This document shows positions 33,788-42,502 of a DNA stretch of 44,386 bases, one piece after another. The notes under the pieces are model-generated. The model was not told the DNA's origin and did no database searches. It worked only from the letters and a program-made list of their open reading frames with translations. The position numbers were made by a program, and so were the translations under genes. The stretch comes from Fredinandcohnia onubensis (GTDB lineage: Bacteria > Bacillota > Bacilli > Bacillales > Bacillaceae_L), in NCBI RefSeq assembly GCF_031181385.1, contig NZ_JAPSKV010000021.1, positions 1 through 44,386 of the forward strand. The letters are read 5' to 3'. Each line of letters begins with the position of its first letter. Within the stretch, counting starts at the first letter, position 1.

Positions 33788-34642
33788 CTATTCACGCATT
33801 AATGCGCCATTAGGCTCTTGTAACTCTTGCTCTGTTAGCTGATTCATTTTACAAAAATGTTCAAAGAATTGTTGGGCAAGCTCTCGTTCCTTTGGATCAC
33901 TTTTCAACGAAACGATATCATACAAAATTTGAGCCATCCATAAATTATCAAAATAGCGGTATTTCCCTGTATTCCACGTCATTTTGTGAGGGTGCTTTTC
34001 ATTGACGTAATATTTCCAGAAAAGCATCTGCTCCGATTCCTGTTCTGTAAGTTGGATTCTGTATGTGGAATGAGCTGGAATATATCCATCTTCACAAAGC
34101 TTACCGATAAAACCTTCCTTCACCATATAGACACCTAGAATACGTCTATCTTTTTCAGGCTTGCTGTCATCTATTTCGGTTAACAGAACAGCACTATTTT
34201 GGTGCAAACGGATTGGTTTATTTGGTTTCCCTTTGTTCGTACCACTTTTTATTTCGCCTGAAAAAACTTTCCACTCTGATAAAGAACGATTCTGTTCTTC
34301 TGTGTCACACCAAAAAACCATTTGTGATTCTGGATGAAGTTTATGATTTTTCATAAGTTTTTCATATTCCAAACGAAGTTCCTGTTTTTTTCGATGTAGT
34401 TTTCGTTCCTCTTCTTTCTTCGATTCTTCCTCTTTACGTTCCATTTCCTTTTCTTGTATCATTTTTTCAAGTGAATTAGCAATACTCTTATCATGCATTT
34501 TTAGATGTTTTTCAAAAACATCAGGGAAAACAAACTTTTTATTTTCCGACTCAAAATGGATTTCAATACTAGACTCATTATGTTCAACTATACTACCCAT
34601 GCCAAAACGCTTGTGTGTAACTTTCTTATTAATAAGATTCAT
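33788..34642 (-). CDS. Coiled-coil protein with N-terminal Tudor-like domain, unknown function
   Basis: 284 residues. The first about 45 residues (VTHKRFGMGSIVEHNESSIEIHF) resemble the small beta-barrel found at the C-terminus of PcrA/UvrD helicases and in similar proteins. A charged Glu/Lys coiled coil follows (about 55-105), then a globular region with many aromatic residues (MVFWCDTEEQNRSLSEWKVF, KYRYFDNLWMAQILYDIV). AAGGAGG precedes the ATG. I do not recognise the family. The barrel hints at nucleic-acid or protein binding. No operon partner. Confidence 0.75.
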   Translation of the reverse strand: MNLINKKVTHKRFGMGSIVEHNESSIEIHFESENKKFVFPDVFEKHLKMHDKSIANSLEKMIQEKEMERKEEESKKEEERKLHRKKQELRLEYEKLMKNHKLHPESQMVFWCDTEEQNRSLSEWKVFSGEIKSGTNKGKPNKPIRLHQNSAVLLTEIDDSKPEKDRRILGVYMVKEGFIGKLCEDGYIPAHSTYRIQLTEQESEQMLFWKYYVNEKHPHKMTWNTGKYRYFDNLWMAQILYDIVSLKSDPKERELAQQFFEHFCKMNQLTEQELQEPNGALMRE

Positions 34643-34831
34643 TATTCTAGTCCTCCTTGTAGAATAAAAAAACCCGGTTACTAATAGATAGTAAATTGAT
34701 CATTTTATTCAACTTGTTTCCTTAAATCCCACATAACTGATTGATTTGTTCTTCGCTTTTATAAAATAGATATAAAAAAACAATTGTAAGATTATTGTAA
34801 CATTTTTTTAAAAGCTTTTCAAACTTTCTTG

Positions 34832-34861
34832 TTGACAACATATTTTATCGTACGGTAAAAT
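34832..34861 (+). promoter_or_regulatory. Promoter with overlapping palindromic operator, no gene downstream
   Basis: TTGACA (34832-34837), 18 bp, TAAAAT (34856-34861) on the plus strand. The 20-bp near-perfect palindrome ATTTTATCGTACGGTAAAAT (34842-34861) covers the spacer and the -10. Such CGTACG-centred palindromes are typical operators of TetR/MarR-type regulators. No ORF with a start follows on the plus strand; a hairpin lies about 50-70 bp downstream. Confidence 0.55.
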
Positions 34862-34906
34862 AAAATTTTATTCTCTATAACCACTTGAAAAAGCTATAAG
34901 AAAGGC

Positions 34907-34931
34907 TTCCTAAAAGTCATATAACTTTTAG
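34907..34931. other. Hairpin downstream of the orphan promoter
   Basis: CCTAAAAGT / ACTTTTAGG around a 5-nt loop. There is no strong T-run on either side. It may end the short transcript from 34870 or be the end of the DUF1456 gene's message. The remaining bases between 34643 and 35005 hold nothing else I can support. Confidence 0.4.
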
Positions 34932-35005
34932 GAAATCTCTATAAACAATCATCTGTTGTTAAGCGGAATGATTTAATAGAACCTCATTAAATAATGGCGG
35001 TGGCA

Positions 35006-35506
35006 CTACCCTCTGTATTTAATCGTTAGCCCTTTTAAAAAGTTTCTGGCGAAATTATCTCCGCATTCTTTATAGTTCTTATGTCCTTCTTTTCGTAATA
35101 AAGCCCCTAGTTCTCCTTTTGTTACCCTTAAACCTGCATGATCAAAAATATCTAGCATATCCTCGGTCGTTAAAGCTAGTGCAATTTTAACTTTCTTTAA
35201 TAGAAGATTATTCACGTTCCCACTTGTCTTTAAAGTAGGTTCTGGTGGATTAGGCTGTCCTGGTTTTGGCTCCTGCTTCCCTCTTTTGTAAATAATAAGG
35301 CCATTTAAAAATGAGTCTAACATACTGTGGGTACACTTTATTTGATCTTCATTCTCATAATCATCTTCATCGTATGTCTTTGTGAGAATCTTTACAACGT
35401 CTGGTACTGGCACGTCCATGCCACCAAGTTTAAAAATCTCTGCCATTTCTTTATTTTTTAATTCCAATGCATATCTCAATCGGATTAAAATATCGTTATT
35501 ATCCAT
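35006..35506 (-). CDS. DUF1456-family protein
   Basis: 166 residues made of two copies of one helical module: about 1-75 (DILIRLRYALELKNKEMAEIFKLGG) and about 98-166 (KKVKIALALTTEDMLDIFDHAGL). Each ends in a Phe-Leu-Gly/Lys-Gly-Leu pattern. A Pro-rich linker separates them. This matches the YehS/DUF1456 family, whose function is not known. AAAGGAG precedes the ATG. It lies 19 bp downstream of the oxidoreductase gene and may share its transcript. Confidence 0.88.
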   Translation of the reverse strand: MDNNDILIRLRYALELKNKEMAEIFKLGGMDVPVPDVVKILTKTYDEDDYENEDQIKCTHSMLDSFLNGLIIYKRGKQEPKPGQPNPPEPTLKTSGNVNNLLLKKVKIALALTTEDMLDIFDHAGLRVTKGELGALLRKEGHKNYKECGDNFARNFLKGLTIKYRG

Positions 35507-35525
35507 CAGTTGAGCTCCTTTTTAT

Positions 35526-36458
35526 TCAATTAGTAGTTCCTGTTACTTCCTTCTTTTCTGCTATTTTCGTAAGAATTTCTTCGCAAATTTCATGGGTTTT
35601 CAGTGCATCCCAAGCTGAAATTAAGGTTTCCGAATTTGTGCTGACAGCGTGAATAAAGTCTTTCACCATTTGCTCAAACCCTCTTTTAAACAAGGTTGGC
35701 TCCCAATCGCTGCTCCGAACCTCACTATTTTCCATACCTTTTGAAATGACTAAGTTGGATACATTCGTGACTGTCCGCTTCTCGAACGGGCCCATAACCT
35801 GAGCGATTTCCTCGGTGGTCCCATTATCCCTGTTCATAATACCGATTGCCGTACCGCCTTTGGAAATAAACTGAATCACAACATGTAATAAGAATCCATG
35901 ATCCATACGGCCATTCACGACCATGTCTTCGATCGGATGCGGAAATAAATACCTCATCGTATCCACTATATGGATAAAATCATCGAAAATAAACGTCCTC
36001 GGCTCACCAGGTAGATTATTACGGTTTTTCTGGACCACAACCATATTTGGCTGAGAAACTTCCTTCAAACTTCTATACGAAGGAGCAAATCTGCGATTAA
36101 ATCCGGTCATAAGAATTTGGCCTCGCTCTTCCGCCAATTCAACAAGCCTTTTAGCGCCTTCATAATTGTCCGTAATGGGTTTGTCCACAAACACATGGAT
36201 CCCGTGTTGTAGAAGCAGCTTAACTATTTCTTCATGAGAGGATGTCGACGAATGGATGAATGCTCCCGTAATACCACTTTCCATTAGGGATTTGAGGTCG
36301 GAGTGAATATGTTCAAACCGATACTGACTAGTAACTTTCCGTAACTTTTCCTGGTTTCTTGTGTAAAAATGAAACTCAATCTCCTTTAATCCGCTATAAA
36401 CTGGCAGATACGCCTTTTGTGCAATGTCTCCTAGTCCAATAACCCCAATTTTGGTCAC
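35526..36458 (-). CDS. Gfo/Idh/MocA-family oxidoreductase
   Basis: 310 residues: N-terminal Rossmann motif GVIGLGDIAQKAYLPV, the EKP-type motif VDKPITDN (about residue 95), GFNRRFAPSY, and a C-terminal alpha/beta substrate domain. These NAD(P)-dependent enzymes act on sugars, inositols or related polyols. The start is a GTG with only a modest ribosome site (GGGAAT). It precedes the DUF1456 gene. Substrate unknown. Confidence 0.85.
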   Translation of the reverse strand: MTKIGVIGLGDIAQKAYLPVYSGLKEIEFHFYTRNQEKLRKVTSQYRFEHIHSDLKSLMESGITGAFIHSSTSSHEEIVKLLLQHGIHVFVDKPITDNYEGAKRLVELAEERGQILMTGFNRRFAPSYRSLKEVSQPNMVVVQKNRNNLPGEPRTFIFDDFIHIVDTMRYLFPHPIEDMVVNGRMDHGFLLHVVIQFISKGGTAIGIMNRDNGTTEEIAQVMGPFEKRTVTNVSNLVISKGMENSEVRSSDWEPTLFKRGFEQMVKDFIHAVSTNSETLISAWDALKTHEICEEILTKIAEKKEVTGTTN

Positions 36459-36535
36459 TATAAATTCCCTACTTCCCTATTCAATCTAAACAAGATTATA
36501 CCATTTAAGAAAGCTGGAGACCTAATCGTCGTATT

Positions 36536-36582
36536 CGTCACAGTGACGACCCGAAAATTTTTGTTTCACAAATAGTTACACG
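36536..36582 (+). repeat. Dispersed repeat, copy A
   Basis: Begins with the palindrome CGTCACAGTGACG, then ACCCGAAAATT, TTGTTTCACAAATAGTT and ACACGG. One of four copies in the last 8 kb of the window, all in the same orientation. Confidence 0.85.
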
Positions 36583-36637
36583 GCTAGTGGGTGGGCCTGA
36601 CCCTAAGCGTGGTAATGCTTTAGTTCACAAAAGATTT

Positions 36638-36943
36638 TCATATAATCCATATGAAAAGGACTATTAAAAATAAATAAAACCGTGAATTCGTAAGAGAGTC
36701 TTTTAGCGAATTCACGGTCTTTTGACTATTTATTTTAATTAACAACTCGGAAAAGGATGAAGAATCTTGGATCATGTTATAGGTATAATGCTTAATTGCA
36801 AATTGTGATTGATATAAATACTCCATAACGTACAAGCTGGTACCATCTGCATCACATAAGATCCCTGAAGTTCCTGTACCATCAACAAACGAAATCCCTA
36901 CTGGCTGACCTAACAAGTATCCTATTTTATATTGCCAAGGCAT
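36638..36943 (-). pseudogene. Small conserved protein with a probable frameshift near its end
   Basis: The first about 60 codons (MPWQYKIGYLLGQPVGISF, GTSGILCDADGTSLYVMEYLYQSQFA, HYTYNMIQD) look like a small Bacillus protein of unknown function. From about 36760 the frame continues as an implausible tail that runs through an intrinsic terminator (36676-36718). In the neighbouring frame the sequence reads ILHPFPSC and stops at TAA 36739-36741, before that hairpin. This suggests a one- or two-base indel, real or a sequencing error. GGGG precedes the ATG. Confidence 0.6.
36676..36718 (-). terminator. Intrinsic terminator inside the read-through tail
   Basis: Minus strand ACCGTGAATTCG / CGAATTCACGGT stem, 16-nt loop, then TTTTATTTATTT. 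It lies 20 bp after the out-of-frame TAA, the expected place for the terminator of the intact gene. Confidence 0.85.
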
Positions 36944-37018
36944 TTTAGTTCCCCTTTTTTACCATAGGGTACGATATGCGTTCTTCCTGCCACTTTAAAA
37001 CCAATCGTTAGTATTCAT

Positions 37019-37505
37019 TTACGTAATCGTAACAAAAAATGTCTTAGGATCTAAAACCCAAGATTTATTTCCTGTATCTTTCCAGTATGATACGATATAT
37101 CCAAGCTGGTCAGCATGTGATGTTCCGGATATGTTCTGGTAGGCTTCGAGCTTATATGGTACACTTCCATCTATTTTTATAGGGTACAGAGTCGGTAGAT
37201 CACTGACAAATCCTTCTTGTGGTTTGATCAGCTTACCGTCCTTACCATACACTGTCCCCTAATACACTTCTTTTCTGCTACTTATATCCAGTGTATAGGA
37301 TTTATCAAGTTTTTCACTTTTAACAAGTACTCTATAATTATCCATATATATAACTTTATATCCGAGAGATTGCGAAAGGACTGCAAACTCCTCAGGGCCA
37401 AGTATATATCCTGCCTTGTTACCTAGAAATGATCTTCCTATTATTTGAATAAACATATTGATTCCTATAAGGATTCATGTATGGATGGGCATAATTGTTC
37501 AACAT
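37019..37505 (-). pseudogene. Decayed small gene with a frameshift and an in-frame amber stop
   Basis: A good ribosome site TAAGGAGG precedes an ATG at 37505 (MLNNYAHPYMNPYRNQYVYSN). About 20 codons later the reading frame must shift to continue into GRSFLGNKAGYILGPEEF. That frame meets TAG at 37261-37259 and continues in the same frame as VYGKDGKLIKPQEGF to 37019. So one roughly 160-codon gene appears broken twice. The Asn/Tyr/Pro-rich start resembles small spore or surface proteins. The protein is not recognised. Confidence 0.6.
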
Positions 37506-37699
37506 GTCGACCTCCTTAACGGATTTAATGTAGTATATGAAGGTCATCACATTAAGGAACAAAGGAATGTCGTTTAATTCAGAGATACGCACTAAATAAT
37601 TACTCCAGAAAAAAATCTATAATGTTCAGGACTTAACGACTTATTTTCGCATATTGCTTTTTTACTGATTTAAGATGAGGGGTCCACTATAAGAAGTAC

Positions 37700-37734
37700 A
37701 AAAAAATAGGACTCCTCTTTACGAAGTCCTTTTC
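37700..37734 (-). terminator. Terminator of the iron ABC operon
   Basis: Minus strand AGGACT..AGTCCT stem followed by seven U with one interruption, about 10 bp after the ATPase stop. Confidence 0.75.
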
Positions 37735-37739
37735 ACTAT

Positions 37740-38420
37740 CTATTTTACGGCTGCTAACTTTTCATTACTCTTTTCCTTTGTACTTCCAAATACAATGCTA
37801 CGATCACAAATTGCATCAACATCATTTCGATCATGCGTAACAATGATGCAGGTCATATTAGCTTTTTTTAAAATGGATTGAAGGTCTTCACGAATTGATT
37901 CCCTTAGGTCAGCATCTAAATTACTGAAGGGCTCATCCATTAATAATAGGTTCGGTTTAGGTGCTAATGCTCTCGCCAGAGCAACACGTTGTTGCTGTCC
38001 GCCACTTAATTCATGTGGATATCTTAATTCGAACTCCCTCATTTTAACTAGTTCAAGCATTTCTTTAACACGTTGTTTCCGTTCTTTCTTGGGTAAACGG
38101 TCTAATCCAAATAAAACATTATTCCTCACATTCATATGTGGAAACAATGCATAGTCTTGAAATACCATTCCAACTTCCCGCTCCTCTGGCTGAACAAATA
38201 GACTTTTGTTGAACACAGGCTTACCTGCGATAGTAATGATTCCACTCGTTGCCATCTCCAAGCCAGATATTAGTCTTAGTAAGGTACTTTTCCCGCTTCC
38301 ACTTTTTCCTAAAATACCAACTATTTCTCCTTTTTCAATTGCAAGAGAGAAGTTAGCAATAATAGGAGGTACTTTCCGTGAAAAGGAAAAGGTTAGATTT
38401 TTGATTTCGAGAATGTTCAT
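37740..38420 (-). CDS. ABC transporter ATP-binding protein, ferric iron (FbpC-like)
   Basis: 226 residues: Walker A GKSGSGKSTLL, signature LSGGQQQRVALARALA, Walker B LLLMDEPFSNLDADL, and the H-loop VTHDRND. It lacks the long C-terminal regulatory domain of FbpC/PotA and is therefore shorter than usual. It overlaps the permease stop by 4 bp (ATGA). It energises import of Fe(III) through the adjacent permease, and is the last gene of a Fur-boxed operon. Confidence 0.9.
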   Translation of the reverse strand: MNILEIKNLTFSFSRKVPPIIANFSLAIEKGEIVGILGKSGSGKSTLLRLISGLEMATSGIITIAGKPVFNKSLFVQPEEREVGMVFQDYALFPHMNVRNNVLFGLDRLPKKERKQRVKEMLELVKMREFELRYPHELSGGQQQRVALARALAPKPNLLLMDEPFSNLDADLRESIREDLQSILKKANMTCIIVTHDRNDVDAICDRSIVFGSTKEKSNEKLAAVK

Positions 38421-40066
38421 TGTTCCACCTTCTTCTTATCGATCATTTGAATCACGACAACTGACAATGCACTGATGGCAATTATCATTAGAGAAGTAAT
38501 TGATGCTTCGTAAATCAGCTCATCTTTTGCATATTGGTAGGTTTTGGTTGATAATGTTTCGAAATTAAAGGGTCTCAATAGTAGGACTAATGGTAGTTCC
38601 TTAGTAATCTCAACAAAGGTTAAAATAAATCCACTTACAATTGCGCCTTTCATTAAGGGCAAATCAATTTTGAAAAATGTTTTTGTAACATTTTTCCCAA
38701 GCATTCTTGAAGCTTCTGCATATTTCATGCCAACCTTTTCAAATCCCACCTCAATAGCATTAAAGCCTGTGGCCATAAAGCGAATGGTGTATCCAACAAT
38801 AAGCATAACGATTGAAAGACTCAAAATCAATGGAGCATTTCCATATCCCATATAAGAGTAAAACGGTGCAAGCCATTTATCAAGAGAGATAAAGATTGCT
38901 AAGACTCCAATTGCCACAATAGCACCAGGAATTGAGTATCCAGACGTTACTAGTTTCGATAAAACATATGAAAAAGTCGAATGGGTACGGCTGACATTCG
39001 CAACAATAACCGCAATAATTAAAATTAGAATCGTTGAAATTAGTGCAACATAGATTGTTTGGTATAAAAACGTAACAAATGATTCATCCCAAACCTTGTG
39101 AAATGTAAGCTTTGCCCATGAAAGTAATTGAACAAAAGGGATTAAAAAGCCAAGTGCGAATACGATTGAGCAATAACTGAACGCAGCAAAAGCAGGAAAT
39201 CCTTTTAACCTCTTCAGAGAAAGTGGTCTTGTTTTATTACTTAAATTGTACCGACGCTGTTTACGTAAAATACGTTCCAAAATAAATAAGCCTACAATTA
39301 TTACCATTAACCATGCTGCTAACCTCATTGCGGTATCTACATCGTACATTCCAAACCAAGTTTGAAAAATAGCTGTTGTAATCGTTTGAATTCCAAAGTA
39401 GCTTGTCACACCATAATCACTAAGGACCTCATAAATAACTAGGACAACTCCGCCAATTATCGCCGGTCTTGAAAGTGGTAAAACTACCCTGAAAAATACA
39501 GCCAGCGGCTTACTTCCTAACACTCTCGCATTTTCAATATATGCAGTACTTTGGTTTTCCAAAAACGCCTTTGTAATGATATACACATACGGAAACAAAA
39601 ATAACGAAAAGACAAAAATGGCACCTCGTAGGGAAGAAACCGATAATAACTCGGGATTGACTTGGTAATCAAATGTATTTCTTAGTGTAACTTGTATCAC
39701 CCCTGTATAACCAAGCATGGTTCGATACGTATACGCTGCTATATATGGAGGTATGGCCAACGGAAGAATTAACCCCCATCTAAAAAATTTCTTTAAAGGG
39801 AAGTCGTATGCTGCAATAAGCCATGCTAAAGTAACACCCAAACATGCTGTTACAACCCCAGTAATAGTCATAAGGGTAAATGTATTATATAAATAATTGG
39901 TGAGTAAATATTGCTTGACGTGCATCCAATTTTCATTCGGTTCCTGAAACAATGATAAGAATACAAAAAGGATGGGGAGCAGTATAATGGCTGCTCCAAT
40001 CATACTTATTACCCACCATCCATTCAGTTCCTTTTGTAAAAAACGCTTGATCTTCTCAGCTTTCAT
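38417..40066 (-). CDS. Iron(III) ABC transporter permease (FbpB-like)
   Basis: About 549 residues with 12 membrane segments in two halves, each with an EAA loop (ENARVLGSKPLAVFFRVVLPLSRP and EASRMLGKNVTKTFFKIDLPLMKG). This is the fused-permease layout of FbpB/SfuB/CysTW-like iron transporters. The frame extends to 40120 within the preceding gene, but the ATG at 40066, one base after that gene's stop, is the more likely, translationally coupled start. It forms the channel for Fe(III) delivered by the lipoprotein. Confidence 0.9.
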   Translation of the reverse strand: MKAEKIKRFLQKELNGWWVISMIGAAIILLPILFVFLSLFQEPNENWMHVKQYLLTNYLYNTFTLMTITGVVTACLGVTLAWLIAAYDFPLKKFFRWGLILPLAIPPYIAAYTYRTMLGYTGVIQVTLRNTFDYQVNPELLSVSSLRGAIFVFSLFLFPYVYIITKAFLENQSTAYIENARVLGSKPLAVFFRVVLPLSRPAIIGGVVLVIYEVLSDYGVTSYFGIQTITTAIFQTWFGMYDVDTAMRLAAWLMVIIVGLFILERILRKQRRYNLSNKTRPLSLKRLKGFPAFAAFSYCSIVFALGFLIPFVQLLSWAKLTFHKVWDESFVTFLYQTIYVALISTILILIIAVIVANVSRTHSTFSYVLSKLVTSGYSIPGAIVAIGVLAIFISLDKWLAPFYSYMGYGNAPLILSLSIVMLIVGYTIRFMATGFNAIEVGFEKVGMKYAEASRMLGKNVTKTFFKIDLPLMKGAIVSGFILTFVEITKELPLVLLLRPFNFETLSTKTYQYAKDELIYEASITSLMIIAISALSVVVIQMIDKKKVEQ

Positions 40067-40067
40067 G

Positions 40068-41144
40068 TTACTTCCAGCCAGTTTTATTGAATATTTCAAT
40101 TGCTTTTTGATTGTGTTCATCTAAAGTATCAAAATTAAGCTCTTGCATGTTGAAATCGCCCCATGATTGAAGGATCTCCGGTTTTTCAGAATTCGGATTC
40201 ACCGGAAACTCATAGTTATTTGCTGATAGGAACTCCTGGGCCTCAACACTCGTCATATACTCAATAAGTTTGATTGCATTTTCTTTATTCTTACTATGCT
40301 TCGTTAACGCTATTCCACTAATATTTACATGAGTACCGTTTGTTTCTTGGTTAGGGAAAAACACGCCAATGCCTTCTGCGACTTTCTTTTCCTCTGGATC
40401 TTCAGAATTTGCCATTAAACCAACATAATATGTGTTCATAATAGCTACATCACCAGTTCCAGCTGCAATTGCTTTTGCTTGGTCACGGTCACCACCATCT
40501 GGTTGACGAGCAAAATTATTCACAATTCCCGCTGCCCATTCTTCAGCAGCAGATTCACCGTTTAATTCAATGAATGAAGCAAGCAATGACTGATTATAAA
40601 GACTAGTTGAAGATCTAGCTAGTACTTTCCCCTTCCATTTCTCACTTGTTAAGTCCTCATATGTAGAGAGTTCATCAGGTGAAACTCGATCCTTTGAATA
40701 GACAATAACACGCGCTCTTGTTGCCATTCCAACCCAGTTGTTATCAACATCTCTTAGGTTTTCTGGAACATTCTCATTTACTACGTCAGATTCAATTGGT
40801 TGAAGGATGTCATTTTTCTTTGCGTGGGCAAGAACTCCACCATCAACCGTAACAAATAAATCTGCTTGAGTGCTTTCTCCTTCACGTTTAATACGTTCAA
40901 TGAGTTCTTCAGCTTCGGCTTTAATTACATTTACTTTGATTCCAGTTTTTTCAGTGAAATTTTTATACACTGTATCGTCTGCTTCATAATGTCTAGCCGT
41001 ATATACATTGACCTCTTGAGATTTGGCAACCTCTTTTTTCGAACCATCTGTTCCTTCTTCTGATTTAGTTGTACCGCATCCTACCAATGCAATAGTTAAT
41101 GCAGATGTAACAAGTAAAGGTTTAAAAAGCTTTTTGAAATTCAT
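40068..41144 (-). CDS. Iron(III) ABC transporter substrate-binding lipoprotein (FbpA/FutA-like)
   Basis: 358 residues. The signal peptide with lipobox ALVGC (Cys23) anchors it to the outer face of the membrane. The family blocks VNVYTARHYEADDTVYKNF, ADLFVTVDGGVLAHAK, GDVAIMNTYYVGLM with the tyrosine pair that binds Fe(III), and the SVEAQEFLS region are present. AAAGGGTG precedes the ATG. A 14/15 Fur box covers its promoter, so it is iron-repressed. First gene of the three-gene iron uptake operon. Confidence 0.92.
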   Translation of the reverse strand: MNFKKLFKPLLVTSALTIALVGCGTTKSEEGTDGSKKEVAKSQEVNVYTARHYEADDTVYKNFTEKTGIKVNVIKAEAEELIERIKREGESTQADLFVTVDGGVLAHAKKNDILQPIESDVVNENVPENLRDVDNNWVGMATRARVIVYSKDRVSPDELSTYEDLTSEKWKGKVLARSSTSLYNQSLLASFIELNGESAAEEWAAGIVNNFARQPDGGDRDQAKAIAAGTGDVAIMNTYYVGLMANSEDPEEKKVAEGIGVFFPNQETNGTHVNISGIALTKHSKNKENAIKLIEYMTSVEAQEFLSANNYEFPVNPNSEKPEILQSWGDFNMQELNFDTLDEHNQKAIEIFNKTGWK

Positions 41145-41180
41145 ATATGTAACACCCTTTTCTTAGTATTTTTATGAAAA

Positions 41181-41195
41181 TGAAAATCATTATCA
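41181..41195 (-). promoter_or_regulatory. Fur box
   Basis: Minus strand TGATAATGATTTTCA matches the 7-1-7 consensus TGATAATNATTATCA at 14 of 15 positions. It overlaps the -35 (TTGATA) of a promoter whose -10 (TAAAAA) lies 16 bp on, about 35 bp before the iron lipoprotein gene. Confidence 0.9.
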
Positions 41196-41282
41196 ATTAG
41201 TACGTTTTTATTTTACTTACTATCTTCCAATACGTCAACCAGAAAACGAAAAAAATTTGCAAATATCTTTCAATTAAGTACA

Positions 41283-41355
41283 CGGCACAGTGACGACCCG
41301 AAAATTTTGTTTCACAAATAGTTCCACGAATAGGTGGTATACAATAAGCCCAATC
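41283..41355 (+). repeat. Dispersed repeat, copy B (extended)
   Basis: GCACAGTGACGACCCGAAAA, TTGTTTCACAAATAGTTCC, then ACG, ATAGG and ACAATAAGCCCAATC. It shares about 70 bp with copy C, including the last 15 bases, which double as one arm of the truA terminator hairpin. Confidence 0.8.
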
Positions 41356-41373
41356 TTTTTTTTGATTGGGCTT
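41346..41373 (-). terminator. Hairpin after truA
   Basis: AAGCCCAATC / GATTGGGCTT perfect 10-bp stem with an 8-nt loop, about 30 bp after the truA stop. The tail after it is only weakly U-rich on the minus strand. Confidence 0.55.
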
Positions 41374-41402
41374 AACAGTTCGGTTAAAAAAAAGAAGATG
41401 GT

Positions 41403-42140
41403 TTAAAAACCAACCTTCTCCAAATACAATCCCTCGGCTTCCGCCATACGACCTGTTTGAATTCTTTCTTTAGATTCGAGAATACTTGGTATTGCAGCTG
41501 CGTCTTTTTCGCCTAATCCAACTTCAATTAGCGTTCCTACAATTTTTCTCACCATATTGTAAAGGAAGCCATTGCCTCGCACTTTGACTTCGATAAAGCC
41601 TGCATTTTCATTGATCTCAAGTGAGTATATTTCACGCACCATCGACTTTTTCTTCGACTTCGCATTGGAATAGGAAGTAAAGTCATGCTTCCCTAAAAAA
41701 TATTGAGATGCTTTTCTCATTTTTTCGATATCAAGCTTTTCCTCTACATGCATACTGTACTTTCTCATGAAGGGATGTGGATATTGCTCGTTCCAAATCT
41801 TATACAAATAGGTTTTATCTTTCGCATTATAGCGTGCATGAAAACGATCATGAATTAACGTAACATCCACAACGCTAATGTCATTTGGAAGATATCTGTT
41901 TAAATACTGCATTACTTCATCTTCCGTTGCATTTTTACGCATCTTAAAATTAGCGATTTGAGCAAGAGCATGTACACCTGCATCCGTTCTTCCAGAACCA
42001 ATAATTTCAATCTTCTCTCCTGCCAGCTCTGTTAATACATTTTCTATTTTCCCTTGAATCGTATTGTCACTATTACTAAGTCGCTGCCAACCCTTGTAAC
42101 GGCCACCATCATACTGAATCGTTAATTTATAATTGTTCAT
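41403..42140 (-). CDS. truA: tRNA pseudouridine synthase A
   Basis: 245 residues with the family start YKLTIQYDGGRYKGWQR and the catalytic Asp53 in GSGRTDAGVHALAQ. Further family blocks are FHARYNAKDKTYLYKI, YLGKHDFTSYSNA and NGFLYNMVRKIVGTL. It makes pseudouridine at positions 38-40 of the anticodon arm. AAGGAG precedes the ATG. In Bacillaceae truA normally sits in the ribosomal protein region; this copy is isolated and may be a second paralogue. Confidence 0.94.
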   Translation of the reverse strand: MNNYKLTIQYDGGRYKGWQRLSNSDNTIQGKIENVLTELAGEKIEIIGSGRTDAGVHALAQIANFKMRKNATEDEVMQYLNRYLPNDISVVDVTLIHDRFHARYNAKDKTYLYKIWNEQYPHPFMRKYSMHVEEKLDIEKMRKASQYFLGKHDFTSYSNAKSKKKSMVREIYSLEINENAGFIEVKVRGNGFLYNMVRKIVGTLIEVGLGEKDAAAIPSILESKERIQTGRMAEAEGLYLEKVGF

Positions 42141-42221
42141 TGCTTTCTCCTTAAGCTATACATATTTCTCTGTTATTATAGCTTACTTCATATTCGCTTC
42201 ATAATCTTCTTCATTTGTATA

Positions 42222-42296
42222 CGTCACAGTGACGACCCGAAAATTCTTGTTTCACAAATAGTTCCACGCATAGGGGATAGACAATAAGCACAATCC
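42222..42296 (+). repeat. Dispersed repeat, copy C (extended)
   Basis: CGTCACAGTGACG, ACCCGAAAATTC, TTGTTTCACAAATAGTTCC, ACGCATAGG and ACAATAAGCACAATCC. It lies between truA and brnQ. From 42297 to about 42420 nothing further is recognisable. Confidence 0.85.
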
Positions 42297-42423
42297 TTTT
42301 TACACCAGCGCCTCAATTTATAAATGAAGCGAAAAGAACTAAGGAAGTATTTATGAAAATGGGAAGTAAAAGAATCGGTGAGTAGGATATTAATGTTTTA
42401 TGCAATGCTAGTGTAAATAATTT

Positions 42424-42479
42424 TGATAAAAACTAAAACACACGTCACCTATTCCTTTGGAAAGAGGGACGTGTGTTTA
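42424..42479 (-). terminator. Terminator of brnQ
   Basis: Minus strand AAACACACGTC / GACGTGTGTTT stem followed by a U-rich tract, about 25 bp after the stop. Confidence 0.85.
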
Positions 42480-42502
42480 GTTTGAAAATGCCAGGGTGTA
42501 AT

